Assembly: GCA_002099365.1 (NCBI GenBank)
Contig: MSED01000015.1
Location: forward strand, 496,001-560,000
Reading direction: 5' to 3'
Origin: Phialophora verrucosa
Lineage: Eukaryota > Ascomycota > Eurotiomycetes > Chaetothyriales > Herpotrichiellaceae
Length of the DNA stretch: 64,000 nucleotides
The position numbers were made by a program, and so were the translations under genes. Of this stretch, positions 44,296 through 56,186 are shown piece after piece (position 1 is the first letter of the stretch; every line of letters begins with the position of its first letter). The notes below the pieces were generated by a model. It worked only from the letters and a program-made list of their open reading frames with translations, was not told the DNA's origin and searched no databases.

Positions 44296-45610
44296 CTACC
44301 ATTCTCGAAGCTCACCACCTGGCCCTTCGAAGGTAGGAGTCGTCCATGCTTTGGCGTTCTTCGACAATTCCCTCACCCGCACCTCATCAACCTCGATACC
44401 CAGCCCGGGCCCAGTCAAGATATCAAGATATCCATCTTTAACAGTCCAAACGTCTGGGTTTGAGATGTAGGTAGCCAGATCGTGGCCCGTATTGTTGTAG
44501 TGCATCCCCAGACTCATCTCCTGAATCGTAAAGGAAGGCGAGGCAGTGTCTATTTGTATATTTGCCGCCAAGGCAATCGGTCCAAGAGGGCAATGAGGTG
44601 CCAGGGCAACATCATATGTCTCACACATGGCTGCAATCCGATTCATCTCAGAGATCCCACCAATGTGGCAGATGTCGGGCTGTAAAATGTCCACACACCC
44701 GGCTTCAAGGAAAGGCTTGACGTCCCACCGACTGTAAAGGCGTTCTCCGAGAGCGATGGGACAACTCACGAGGCTCGCGAGTTCCTTGATGGCGGCAATG
44801 TTCTCCGAGAGCAAAGGTTCTTCGATGAACAACGGCCTGTGTTCTTCGAGAGCCTTTGCCAACTGCTTTGCCATGGGCTTGTGAAGTCTGCCATGGAAGT
44901 CAAGGGCGCAATCGATCCCGAGAGCCTTGACGGCCTTGAGACGCTCGACGACGCCGTCGATCATGGACGGCGAGTCGAGCCAGCCAACACCTTCGGTGGC
45001 ATTCATCTTGACAGCATGGAATCCCTGATCAATGCGAGCTTGACTGTCCACCGAGTCAGTTGTCGATCCCGGTCTGCTTGCGATGAGACGTACGCTTGGG
45101 CGGTGACATCGTGGGGTCGATCGCCACCGGCCCATGAATACACCTGTATCTTGTTCCTGACTCTGCCTCCGAATAGCTGGTATATGGGAACGTTGAGTTT
45201 TCTCGCTACACGGCTGGTCAGTATTACCCTGTCGGAGACATGTCACATGGCCGACTAAAATCACCCTTCAGGTCCCATAGGGCAATATCAATCCCGGACA
45301 AGGCGCTCATCAGTACTGGGCCGCCCCGGTAGAAGCCTCCCCGCCATGACATCTGCCATATCTGTTCAATGTCGCTGCGTGATAGGTTAGCGTTCTCTCT
45401 TCGGTTGACATTGAAGCCACCCCACAAGACCTACTCTGCATCCTTGCCGCGATACTTTTCGAACCACGCATCGAGACAGCCTTCAACTGCTTGAGTGTGG
45501 CCTTCCAAAGACGCTTCGCCCCATCCGACGTTGCCTGCCTCATCCACGACCTTCACGAATAACCACCGAGGGGGCACTCGAAAGTATTCCAGGACCGCGA
45601 TCTGACCCAT
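44296..45610 (-). CDS. D-galactonate dehydratase-like enolase-superfamily enzyme
   Basis: Four exons: 45610-45435, 45374-45265, 45205-45094 and 45043-44296, in phase, give 381 residues. The N-terminal capping part reads VPPRWLFVKVVDEAGNVGWG, GFYRGGPVLMSALSGIDIAL and NKIQVYSWAGGDRPHDV. The barrel carries the metal ligands in CALDFHGRLH, LFIEEPLL and ALGERLYSRWD, then DILQPDICHIGGISE and the catalytic His region LAPHCPLGPIALAANIQ. These match the galactonate dehydratase branch of the mandelate-racemase group: dehydration of an aldonate to a 2-keto-3-deoxy acid in the cytosol. The exact sugar acid cannot be read from sequence. All active-site residues look intact. The neighbouring aldolase, which would use the product, is broken. 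Confidence 0.9.
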
Positions 45611-46236
45611 CTTAGCCGGGAGGTGTGCAAGAAGAATACTGACGTGACGACCAAACTGAGAATCGAATCCCCCTCTGTTCGGACGATCAATGGCCTCGCA
45701 GGAGCTCTCAAAGTCCATTCGAAATGAGGGATCGAAAGCTAAGCCATTGGCCCTCCCTCCTGAGGAATCCCGTTTCCTTTTCCACCTGTTTTTCCGACCG
45801 AGCCGCAGCCGTCTCCATATTTCAGTACTGCACGGGAGTATGTCTGAACGGGATGAGCGGATGTATTGTTGGCCTACCACAGGATGCTACCTGTTCGAGT
45901 GCTCCATTATCTCTCTGACTCAATTCGGAGGACATGGTGGATACAAAGCGGTCGTGGGCCATGCCTAACTGTGTAGTTACGAAGGCCTAGGGTTGCGATA
46001 ATATACAGGCGTGTCTGGAACGCGTTATCCTGTGACGCCCTTGACGGCGTCATTCGCAGACTATGTAACCTTCCCAGTCACAGATACTGAGGATGCCAAG
46101 GAATGAACCCTGCTGGGTCACTACGAGGGTACATAGAGGGCACCCAAGGGCCCGGCGTGGTCCAGCAATAGTCCCATCAGTCGGACTCGGAAGACAGCAA
46201 ACTATGGACGGGGTGCGGTGCAGCTCCTCCAAGACG
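45611..46236. other. intergenic
   Basis: The dehydratase frame stays open upstream to 45880, but the extra residues do not resemble the family. Nothing else recognised. Confidence 0.4.
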
Positions 46237-47023
46237 CTATGAACTCCTACCACCGTATGCTGCACCTTTGACTTCTTGCTTCGCCCCTGTCGCAATGGAC
46301 AAAGCTTGCGAAAGTCCCACAGGCAGCACTGTCATGTCGTTGATGACAGAAGTCTCGAACATGTCAGCATGGAGTGCAGGACGACGAGGATGGACAGACC
46401 ATTTGGAAGCCGATTTCGGCGTATTTGCGCGCAACGTCAAAATGGGCAATAGATCCCAGACTTCTTCCCGGCATGTTCTGCGGCGGTTTTGATCTTCGAG
46501 ATGGTCGTTGGCGTGCTCCGGGCAAGCTAAACCGCTGAGATCGCGGGTGCTGCTGAAACGCGCTCATTGAAAACGGGCTTCCGAATTCTCGCTGACCCTG
46601 CGGTGGAAATTTTGCGTGTTGTACTATCTTTTGAGCATCTTCGGCTGTCTGGAGGAGCGGGAGGAGGACACCATAAGCACCGGCATTCAACGCGCGTTTG
46701 ATAAACCAGCCATCCATCCCTGGTGGCCGCACGATGGGGCTCTCACCGGCAGATGCTACGGCATGTATACAATCATGCATTTCGTTGTCTGAGGCGACGC
46801 TGTCAGCGCCCTTCGCACTCCGTCCAGTATGCTCTTAACCAGTATTTTCCTTGCCCACCAACGTACCGGCAATGCGTCCATGTTCACAGTCTATCAGAAT
46901 CCAATCGTAGCCGGCCCGTGCAATTGTTCATGATATCTCCGGGCTAGGCAGCATCTGCCAGGCCCCAAAAGACCTCCCTGACCCGGTGTCCAATGCGGTT
47001 CTTAGTTTGTTAGCATTTGCCAT
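46237..47023 (-). pseudogene. HpcH/HpaI-type aldolase (2-keto-3-deoxy sugar acid), broken
   Basis: The start (ATG at 47023) gives MANANKLRTALDTGS then GAWQMLP, as in fungal HpcH/HpaI aldolases. The frame is cut by TGA at 46930-46928, exactly where an Arg codon (CGA) would be expected before TIARAGYDWILIDCEHG. After a normal GTACGT...CCTCAG intron it continues with SPIVRPPGMDGWFIKRAL, GAYGVLLPLLQTAEDAQ and FGSPFSMSAF. The central barrel section that should hold the metal-linked and phosphate/pyruvate-binding part (VQIE...GPFDL) is missing. The end survives in other frames: DVARKYAEIGFQMV, then SVINDMTVLPVGLSQAL. So there is one nonsense change, an internal deletion and at least two frame changes. 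The ancestral enzyme would split a 2-keto-3-deoxy acid to pyruvate and an aldehyde. Confidence 0.85.
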
Positions 47024-47500
47024 GATGCGACGCCATTGTCTTAAGCCCAATTGTCCTTTTTGGCCAGCCCGTTCCCGGACCTGTTTTTGAGCAATGAATA
47101 TTCAGACCCGAGACGCGTGAGAGGGTGAGGCTTGCCGTATCAGCAGAAAGGAGTGGAAGCAACGAAGTATGAAAGTCTGCCAGGAACACGGCACGGGGCA
47201 TGCTGCAACGTATGAGAACCTGCAGAAACGACTTCACTCGGGCCACACATGGCCGCCAGTCCCTCAATACCTAAATCGCGCTCGCCCTCCACTTAGTTCG
47301 GCATTCTTGTCCCCTCGATCCCACCTGTAGGGGAGTATCCTTGTTTTCCGTCCGTAGGCCAGAAGAATCTTCAGCCGCCTAGGTGTTGGAAACACGGAAA
47401 AGGACGGAAAAGACCAGCTTCGCTCCGTCACGATTCCGTTAAATGTGGGGACCATGTATGGGGGATCTTCACAACATGGGGTCGGAAACCTGGGCGGTCT
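47024..47500. other. divergent region between two pseudogenes
   Basis: About 480 bases with no recognisable coding. It is too short to hold the missing GH35 catalytic domain. Confidence 0.4.
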
Positions 47501-49009
47501 GTGGCTCGACCAAAGTCGGTGAGCGTCGTCCATCGAGAAGGCAATAATAGCAGGGTTGCCGGTCACGCTTTCGCCAACTTTACGCTCAGCCCCAATGGTC
47601 TAATCACTTCGCTCGGCGTGGGCCAAGGTACTACAGTCGTGACCTTTGGTGATGGGACCCCAGCGGTTATAACCAACCGCGAGACGGCCTATCATTTCTG
47701 GGCACCGACGATGACCAACGACGCATTGTCTTGGGAGAATGCCACAGGTGAGCAAGCGTAGGCCGCTGCTCTGGTGAAACCGATACTGACAATACTACCT
47801 AGTGATTGTCTCTGGCCTGTATCTCGCGTGGAACGCAACCATCCAAGGTGATGCCGGCCGACTGGACGAAGGAGACCCTATCGAGATCTGGGCTGGAAAA
47901 GACGTCGCCAAGCTCACCGTCAACGGGGCCAGCCTTGCTGTCGAGAAGACTCCTTGCGGAAACTTGACCGGCGTGTTAGAGACATCGGTCGCCACGGTGG
48001 AAAAGTGTCCAGGCAGCTTTGCCCGTTCTGGCGAACGCAGACTGGAAGCTGCCTGACAGCTTGCCCGAAGTCGATCCTAATTACGACAACTCCCGATGGA
48101 CTGGTACGTCTGGTCTTTCGATCCGTGGAGACTCTGCAGTGGCTATAACAACGCAAAGCTCCAGTTGCTGAGTCTCACTCCACTCCAACCTCTGGAGGCC
48201 TACCCGATATTGTATGCTGACGAATATGGCTTCGCAGAAGGCGAAATTCTCTGGCGCGGTCGCTTCGATGCCTCAGGCGACGATCTACCCTCTTCCGTCT
48301 ACCTTCTTGTCACTGGCGGAGATGGAAGCAGTTACGCAGCCTAATTGAACGGCGACTTTCATGGTTCATGGGTTGGCAACTTCTCTACTAGAGACGGCAA
48401 CCTGACGCTTCCTTTCGACACCGCCAAGGTTCGGACTGATGGTGAGAACGTCCTTTTCATGATCATGAACGAGATGGGTCGTGGCGAGATGGACATGAGA
48501 CTCCATCCTCGCGGCATCCTAAACGCTACTCTTATCACCACTTCGGGGGGCGCCGCCAACCTCTCACCCTGGAAGGTCCAAGGAATGCGGGTGGCAATCA
48601 CCTGCCCGCATCGTTTCGAGGCACCTTCAATGAAGCAGGGCTCTATGCTGAGCGTCTCGCTATCATCTCCCCGGGTTTGGCGATTCCGCGTGGGAAGCCG
48701 GTGCACTCAGCCAAGGGTTCAAAAATCCTGGCGCAAAGTTCTACCGCACCACAATATCCTTGGATCTTCTCCAATGTTGTGTTCAATTTGGAGGGATGCA
48801 GGCTGACTCGCGCTCAAAGTGTTCCCTGGCATTCTCGACTGTTACGGCAATGACACCATTGGCGTCGTGCTCTGGTCTCTGACTGCAGAAGACAATAACG
48901 CTTTCGATATCCAGATGAGAGTGCTCAGCACCCATGAGTCCTCCCTAGACCTAACCTTCGACAGCAGCTATCTCAGGCCGGGATGGACGGATCGTAGCAA
49001 GTATGCCTA
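47501..49009 (+). pseudogene. GH35 beta-galactosidase remnant, 5'-truncated
   Basis: Only the C-terminal beta-sandwich domains are left; the TIM barrel with the two catalytic Glu is absent. Recognisable pieces in order: TPAVITNRETAYHFWAPTM, then after an intron VSGLYLAWNATIQGDAG, LPDSLPEVDPNYDNSRW, PILYADEYGFAEGEILWRG, GDFHGSWVGNFSTRDGN, ENVLFMIMNEMGRGE, HPRGILNATL, SPWKVQG, FNEAGLYAERLA, GAKFYRTTISLDL and finally YGNDTIGVVLWSLTAEDN. These follow the fungal GH35 (LacA-type) order. There is an in-frame TAA at 48342-48344, where Trp would be expected before LNG. At least three frame changes occur (near 48010, 48150 and 48590). The open frames between the lesions indicate fairly recent decay. 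Ancestral role: secreted release of galactose from glycans. Confidence 0.85.
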
Positions 49010-49696
49010 GTTGATTCGCTCCAGGACTTTGCTACGAAGAAATATGGAGCACAAAAGTCGATATTTCAATCATCCGCATGCCACAGATATGGAACGCAAA
49101 TATCAGGATTGGTGCATCATGGTCCATTATTGAGCCTATTGTCGTTCCTGTATATGCCTCCCGTGACGCAGGAACGGCAAACTCCTCCTAAAACCGTCGT
49201 GCTAGCATTGAAGCAAGAGGAAGAAGGCCGCGGGCGATTCCAGGTGCATTGAGATCACCACGATTGGGATCTGCTTCCGAGGGGATCGTGAACCTATGCT
49301 TGTTGAGAAGGGAAGTGGCAAAGACCAACGACGCCCCTCTGATCCCGGGGTTTTACGTCCTCTCGTCGCAGCCACAGCAATGCACACTCTCGTTGGGATT
49401 GCCCTTCTCTTCCATATTACAGTAGACACCCTATGAATAACAGCTCTTCCGAAAGCAAGGGTGGCCAAACTACCTAGGTATGGCATAGGCACTGCTAGGT
49501 TAGGTCCTGTCACTCAGCTTACCCCTCGTTTGGAGGCCCTCCACCTAACTTAAGGCTCCCTCCACTCTTTGATCCCGCATTGTTCTCCCTGTCAAAGATT
49601 TTCCAGTCGCTGTCGACACGCGTAGTCCTAGATCCCAACACCTCCCAGATCCAATCGCATCGGAGCTGATAATACTTCCCTTCATGGAGTGCCAGC
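49010..49696. other. intergenic
   Basis: Nothing recognised; presumably the promoter and leader of the regulator gene. Confidence 0.4.
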
Positions 49697-52062
49697 ATGA
49701 CCGATTCAACTTTGAGAGCGTCGCCGGGATCGTATAGTATAGGAGAGGACGTGGAACGTGATCCCAATCGAAAGCGGGTTACTCGTGCCTGCGATCGATG
49801 CAAAAAGTGAATGAGCCTGTGTGATGGATGCTCGAAACACCATGTTCTAACTGATGACACAGGAGGAAGATCCGATGCACCGGCGTACGGCCATGCCGAC
49901 AGTGCATTCAGTCCAGCTCGGGCTGTACATTTAATGCTTCCTACAACAGAGGGCGGCGTCCTTCTCCACAGCAACATCCTTCTGATCAAGCTACCACGGT
50001 CGTGTCACCGATCTTCACCGGCAGGACCGCGCGAAGGGAGTCGTCCAACGCGTCAGACGTCGCGGCGTCCACAAGTCTGCCCTCCACATTGCCCTTCCCG
50101 GAGCATACAGAGGCAGCAAAATTAGGCTCCACGCAGCCCGGATCTAGGACATCTCCAGAGCCATCTCAGACGGACCGTCAAGGCCACTATGTCGGTCCGG
50201 CATCTGGCGTCTCCTTTCTGCTGAAAGTGCAGAAAAGATTGCACCAGAGCATCGAGTTCGATCATGCCGCGTCTACCATCTTTACCTTCGGCGACGTCCC
50301 CCTTCCAGAGTTCGAACCCATCTGTTTCATGCCATCCAAGGAGGAGACCTCGAGGCTGCTCCAAAGGTACTTCGACTTCAGTGTACCGGTTGACCGATTT
50401 CTTCACCGACGGACAGTCGAGGAGTGGCTTGATGAGTTTTACGACACGGCGGGTTCGTTCAGAAACAACCAAGAGGAAGCACCGGCCCGGAGAGCGCTTT
50501 TGTTCATGATCTTCGCCTTGGCGCAAGATCTCCTCAACAGCGAGACGACGGATATGAGGTTTGTGGCCTGGTCGGGTGGATGACACATACTAATCGAAGC
50601 CAGCATCCAGTACTTTCTTGCAGCCGACCACCAGCTCGCCAGGGAGCGGGGAGTCGTCCGCCTCGTGAGCGTACAGGCGCGCCTGTGTCAATGCCTCTGG
50701 TTGCTCTCGCGGTCTCGCATCAATCATTGCTGGAGCCTCTTTGGCACCACGGCTCATCTTGCCCTCGCGATAGGGCTCAACCGAAACAGACACGCAGACC
50801 CAGCGGCTGGCGTCAACTACATTGAAATTGAGTGTCAGCGTAGGACCTTCTGGGCAGCATATTGCCTGGGAAATTATCTCAGCACCGCACTCGGACGACC
50901 CAGGACGTTTCACGACGATGACATCGATCAAGAACTGCCCTCCTGCGTGGACGATCGAGACATCCATCGCGACCATAGCACGCCCAGTACGAGCCCGGAG
51001 CAGACCCTCATGTACGCGCCGGTGGCGTATTTCAGGTACAGTGTAGACCAGAGATTTGGGGAGGTCCTTGCTGAAATTTGCTTTCTTGCAGACTTTCGCG
51101 GATTGTGAGCGGCATACTACGAGATCTGTACTCGATCCGGCCATGCTCATCTGCCGATCGATATGCGTTCGTTGCTGGGTATTCCGAAAAGTTAAAGGCA
51201 TGGCGAACCGAAATGTCTGGCTTCCTCAATCCGGATATCAGCCCAGCTCTGCTCCTACCCATTTTCCATCGTCAGCGAAACGTTCTCAATCTCGCCTACT
51301 GGCACACGGTCGTCCTGACGCATCGGCCCTTTCTCCTAAGCAAGTTTGCACAACTGCAGCACAAGCGCTCGGCGCCGCACGCCTCGTCCCATCAAAGCCA
51401 GATTGACCACAGCATCCAGGAGTGTCTCCAGGCGGCCATGGATATCACGCGCACAGTGGACAGCCTTGTGCGTTCTGGGCAGATGTTTCAAGCATACTGG
51501 GTGAGTGGGTTCATGCCAGCCATCCCGTCCCGGCCCGTCTGACTGGCCATTGCAGTTCACCAGCTACTTTGCCTTCTCCTCGGTGGTTGTGCTCTACGTC
51601 TACACGATTCAAGAGCGTCTGGCACCCGTGGAAACTTATCTCCCCTACCTCAACGCTGCAACGCAATGCCAAAACCAGATCTCCAAAATCGCGGAAAAGG
51701 GGTCTCTTGCCGCCCGATACTGTTTAGTTCTCGAAGAGTTGCGCAAGGAGGCATGTAGGCAGATCGAGCGAGCACATGCGATACCGGTCTCCGACGGTGG
51801 TGCTGTCGTTGCCAGCGATGGAGCAGTGTTTTATGGAGACGGGAGCAACTTTGCTTCGGGGGGTCATTTTGCTGAATTCCACTTGACACCCGGAAGCTCA
51901 CTTGCCGATGTCACCGACTGGGCTCCATTCGATGCAATGGTAAGCTATCTTGCAACGAATCCTGCAGGGGGATACCAGGGATACTAATTCAGGGTCTGTT
52001 AGGTCACACCAGACTTCGGCGGCCTCGAAACCTTACTTTCCAGGGATGGCCTCATTCCTTGA
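49697..52062 (+). CDS. Zn(II)2Cys6 transcription factor with fungal TF domain
   Basis: Six exons: 49697-49806, 49863-50558, 50604-51035, 51092-51500, 51556-51939 and 52003-52062, all in phase, give 696 residues. The binuclear zinc cluster spans the first intron: ACDRCKKRKIRC, then PCRQC and SSSGC, with Cys at 32, 35, 42, 48, 51 and 58. A disordered linker follows. The middle homology region contains DFSVPVDRFLHRRTVEEWL, HLALAIGLNRNRHAD, RRTFWAAYCLGNYLSTALG and GRPRTFHDDDIDQELP, all typical of Fungal_trans. The last exon gives VTPDFGGLETLLSRDGLIP. It is a nuclear DNA-binding regulator. Its position between a sugar-acid dehydratase and a permease suggests it once controlled that pathway (inference). 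No lesion seen. Confidence 0.92.
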
Positions 52063-52408
52063 CAGGCGACTACGTTCGCACAGGGGACTCATTTACGGTA
52101 ACATTTTCGCTGATTGGATTGAACCACGAATACAGGGACGGCCACCTTCTGTAACATCCTGTCTGGCTGGAGGTCTGTTGTCAACGCCTCAGTGTCCAGG
52201 TTCTCCCGCAGACGCGGCAAAATCCAGACAGCAGGCACCTAGACTTGGATGAGAAAGTGCTCAAAAAGCACGTAGGAAGAAAGCCATGAAGGCGACCAAG
52301 CCTCCCACTTTTGCTACTTTTGCTATCTGGTACCACCGACGCCCGTAGATATTCGCACCTGGTGCTCCAGAAAGAGAGAGAGATAGAAAGAGCCTTGTCC
52401 ATTCCCTG

Positions 52409-54161
52409 TCAAAGCATGTATCGGTAGCCCTTCTGCAGCCGGCGCGCCGCAGCAAGGTCGATACCCTCGACCTCGGCCGTCTTGTGGAGCCGAGCCAGCT
52501 CGCGCTCGTTGAGCTGCACGTCCTCGTTTTCGAGACGGGCGAGCCGGCGATTGTCGCGGGCGAGGATGAGCCGGAGCAGAAGGCCGCAGATCCCGGCCAG
52601 CACTTGCATGGCGATGCAGATTCCCAGGGCCACGGGGTAGTGGTCGCCCTGCGACTTATAGTACGTGAACGGGGTCCAGGTGCCGGCGGCGGCGCCGAAC
52701 GAGTTGATGAAGGCCAGGGTGGCGGCGCGCTTAGCGGGCGGGCGCGGAATCGCGCTGCTGATCCAGGCGTAGCAAGTACCGACCATGGCGAAGATCATGT
52801 TCATTAAGAAGAAGCTGAAGTAGCGCGGACCGAAGGAGTCGGTGGTCATAAAGATAACGAAGCCGACGATCGTTATGGGTACCGGGTAGACAAAGAACCA
52901 GAATCTGTTGGCCAGGCGGTCCGATAGGTAGCTGTGACCGAGAGACCAGAAGACAATGAAGAGATAGGGTGGCGCGACTAACAGTAGCGACACAGTATGT
53001 GAGTAGCCCAGGGTTGCCGTCAAGGTCGGGAAGAAGTTCTGAAACCCCCCGGCGCCGTTGATGGCGTGATAGGCGACTGCCAAAATGTACGTTTTGGGGT
53101 CCTTAAAGGCGAGCTTCATCCCGTACAGTTGGCTCCTGGCGCCCGCCTCGTCCACGTCGATCTCGGCAGCGTCAATGGCCAGTCGGCGGTTAGCCACACG
53201 CTGCATTTCTGGGCTGAGGCGCTTCCAGGTGCCAGGAAAGTCCGGCAGGGCGACGCAGACGACGAGGCCGAGCAGGATGGTGATGGAGCCCTCCAGGATA
53301 TACAGCCACTGCCACGCGCTCATACCCCGAGCGCCTGCGAGCCCAGAGAGAATGCCCGCGGCGATCAGGCTGCCGAACGCACCCGAGATGAGCGAGCCAC
53401 AGTAGAAGATGGCCATGCGCAGCGACAGCTCTTCCTTGGTGTACCATTTGCTCAGGTAGAACAAGACGCCGGCGAAGAAGGGCGCCTCTATATGAGGAAA
53501 CGTCAGATTGAGATTCTTCAAGAGAGGGACCCCTTTGAATAGAGAAAGACAGTGAAGAGAAAAAGGTAAGGGGGCAGGTCAATGCTACACCCACCTACGA
53601 GACCGAGAACGAATCGGCATGCAACGATCCCACCGTAACCTTGGACTTGGCTGGTCACGGCCGAGACTAGCACCCATGCCACGGTAAATCCACCGAGGTA
53701 CAGGGACGGCCGGCCACAGTAGTTCAGCAGCAAGTTCGAAGGCACTTGCATTAGGACCTGCAGGAAACGCGTCAGTCCTCTATCTCAAGGAGCAGGTGCG
53801 CAGGAAGATACCCACATACGCCACGAAGAGTATACTCAGGCCGACCTGATACTGGTCGCCGGTAAGGTTCAGATCTTCTTCGAGGCCTTGCAGTCGTGCG
53901 GCCGCGTAGTTGTTCCTAGTGAGGCAGACCCCATTAGCAATATTCTGGATAACGAGTTCTCGCGAATTACCTGTCAATGTAGTTCATCAAATAGACTAGA
54001 ATGACCATGGGCATGATCAGCAAGTCGATTTTCAGACGCAACTTCTTCTCGATCGCTTTTTCCTCCGACGTCAATGCAGCAGCATGCATCTGTTCTTCGT
54101 GGGCCGCAACTGCCTTGTCGCCGAGTATCATGGAGTCTTTTAGAACGATATCGGATGCCAT
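52409..54161 (-). CDS. MFS permease, Dal5/Tna1 (anion:cation symporter) family
   Basis: Four exons: 54161-53971, 53915-53816, 53757-53595 and 53487-52409, in phase, give 510 residues. The cytosolic N-terminus ends with KLRLKIDLLIMPMVILVYLM, and the MNYIDR motif follows at the end of helix 1 across the first intron. Later signatures are VAYVLMQVPSNLLL, ACRFVLGLVEAPFFAG, FYLSKWYTKEELSLRMAIF and QWLYILEGSITILLG, the typical first half of fungal allantoate/nicotinate-type permeases. Six more hydrophobic segments complete the usual 12. Plasma-membrane uptake of an organic anion by proton symport is expected. Members transport allantoate, nicotinate, pantothenate and various sugar acids; next to a galactonate-type dehydratase, an aldonate is a reasonable but unproven substrate. 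It converges with the regulator gene. Confidence 0.92.
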
Positions 54162-54714
54162 TTTGGCGGGGCTTTCCTAGATGTGAATCTTGGTGAGATG
54201 AGTGCAATAATTACTTAGTTCAGCAGAAGATGCACTGCGAACACTGAGGATGCTTTTTTTACTTTGGTGAATTCCCAGGGACGTCCAAGATCGAAGGACG
54301 TGGCGCGAGAAGAAAGCGGTCACTAGGGACGGAATAAGTACAAGTACATGAAGAGGATCAACGGTGAATCCTACTTCCTCCAATAATGCGGACACGGAAA
54401 TATGGTGGATAAGAACGCGGAAAAGCATTGACAGGGGGGGATTAACGGAAAACATTCTCCACTAAAATAGCTGGTACGGACCAATCGACAGCAACACCAG
54501 ACTGGGCAGATGAGGTTGGGCGCTACTTGCAACGCATACCTGGGTTGAGGCTGGTCATTCCGGGGTTAACAGTGGGGGGTTATTGACAGCCTTGGATGAG
54601 CGACAAGGCGGATCTGTTGCTGAGCCCTTGGCAAGGAAAAGCGCCAACGTCGGCAGTACCTTGAACACCCAATCTTTCCTAACGATACTTGTTCCTCCGA
54701 GCTTTGACTGGGGA
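54162..54714. other. intergenic
   Basis: Promoter side of the permease gene; nothing else recognised. Confidence 0.4.
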
Positions 54715-55445
54715 TCCTTCAACCCGTGTGTGGCTTCCTTACCTTATTGCCACAATGTAGCTTTGCTGGAAAGCTCAGCTTGCTATGGCAATGATGGCCG
54801 CTGTGATATTTGGAACGCTCTTCAGGGCAACAGATGTACTTTGGCTGAGAGCAGGCACGTCGTATATTGGGAGAAGCGCGCCAATTGCGGCCCCTGAGAC
54901 TCTTTTGCGAGGTCCCGTGGCCAGCATGTTGGAGTGTATGGTTGAGTAGATGGACGTGGCGACCCAACCGCCTGTCCACTTGCCTACGCCGCTAGAAGAA
55001 GAATGTCAGTGTTAACTCTATCATCACAGAGGCTGCAATAGGAGGTCGTGAGAGAGCATGGGATACGACGGCAAAAGCTTCCTCGAGATCACTTACGCAA
55101 GGCCTCCAGTGACACCAAGCTCTTCCTGAGGAGCACCAAATTGTATGAATGTCATACCCAGTGGCACTTGGTAGCCATAACCGAATTGGCATAAGAAAAC
55201 ACAGGTCATGGTCAGGCCCCTGCCCATACCCAAAGTGCACCGAAGAAAAACCATGACAAAGGTCGCGCAAAGGTATCTACTCCGGAACCATTCAATGCGC
55301 GAGCTGAGCAGGGTCTGCACCAGGGCCTGAACGGTTTGGGTCGATGTCACTATAGTCCAGGAGGAAAGCCCGAAGGACCTAAGAGGCGTCGTTAGCAAGG
55401 AGGGATCGTGGCGACTGCGAGCTTCGAGAACTGATTCTTACATCG
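54715..55445 (-). pseudogene. MFS efflux-type transporter remnant (TRI12-like C-terminal half)
   Basis: The readable pieces are SFGLSSWTIVTSTQTVQAL, FGYGYQVPLGMTFIQFGAPQ, then across a GTAAGT...TTCTAG intron WTGGWVATSIYSTIHSN and VPNITAAIIAIAS. A TGA then stands directly before AFQQSYIVAIR. The FIQFGAPxEELGVTGGLA stretch is characteristic of the fungal trichothecene-efflux-pump-like MFS group, but the cargo of such proteins is varied. The N-terminal eight or so membrane helices are not found upstream. The combination of truncation and an internal stop marks it as dead. Confidence 0.65.
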
Positions 55446-56186
55446 GCAAGCTCTAGGACATTGGTGTTTGCAGTCAGCTACGATAGAAGAATGGTCATAT
55501 CTTCGCGGGAAATCCAATGTGGTTGTCCATGTTTTCAGCGTCAAGCGAGCTTCACCATTAATCAGGGTCGACGCCGAAAGGTTTTCCTTGTCTTGGTGGA
55601 CAGTGTTTGTACTGTATCACCCACATCTTTGTCGAAGCTGGTGACGTCTTCGAGCTGAATCTCAGTCCTATTGGTCTCGGCAGGTACCAGTCCGGGGACG
55701 ACCTCGGCGATCATGGAAGGATCTTGTTCCTGGTTTCTCTCATAGATGCTAAGGCTCTCTTCGTTCCTCCATCTAAAGAGGTTATTCCCCCTGTGATCAA
55801 TAATTTGAGTAGTTAGACTAGTATTTGAGCTTCGTGCTTCATGGGCTTGGAAAACATCACGCGATGCTAGCTTCGCCAGTCTAGGGTCTGATCATCACCA
55901 TTTAGATGCTGTCATCAACAAATAATCTCATTGAAATCCTGTGAACCATGCATTCTGTCGTGGTCGCAGATTCCTCCGGAAAAGTCCAATCATCACGGTC
56001 CGATTTTCATTTCACCCTTTCAGTGTCAGCCTCGTGAAGTGCGGAGATGGGGAAACGGTAGGCCGGTCGTGGCCGGTTCAAGACCCTCCAAGCCCTCCCC
56101 CGGCGCCAAGATCCCCCTCTATTTCGGACATTATACTCCTTATCACTCCATCTACCACCAAAGCACTCTACCGTCACGTAATTAGA

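Noticed and set aside
45659..45672. tRNA B-box-like sequence (AGAATCGAATCCCC)
   Set aside because: No acceptor stem, A box or anticodon arm can be folded around it, and it lies in the 5' flank of the dehydratase gene.
46237..49009. Repeat-induced point mutation as the cause of the two pseudogenes
   Set aside because: The nonsense change in the aldolase is in a CpG, not CpA, context, and the other lesions are deletions and frame changes; no dense C-to-T pattern is seen.
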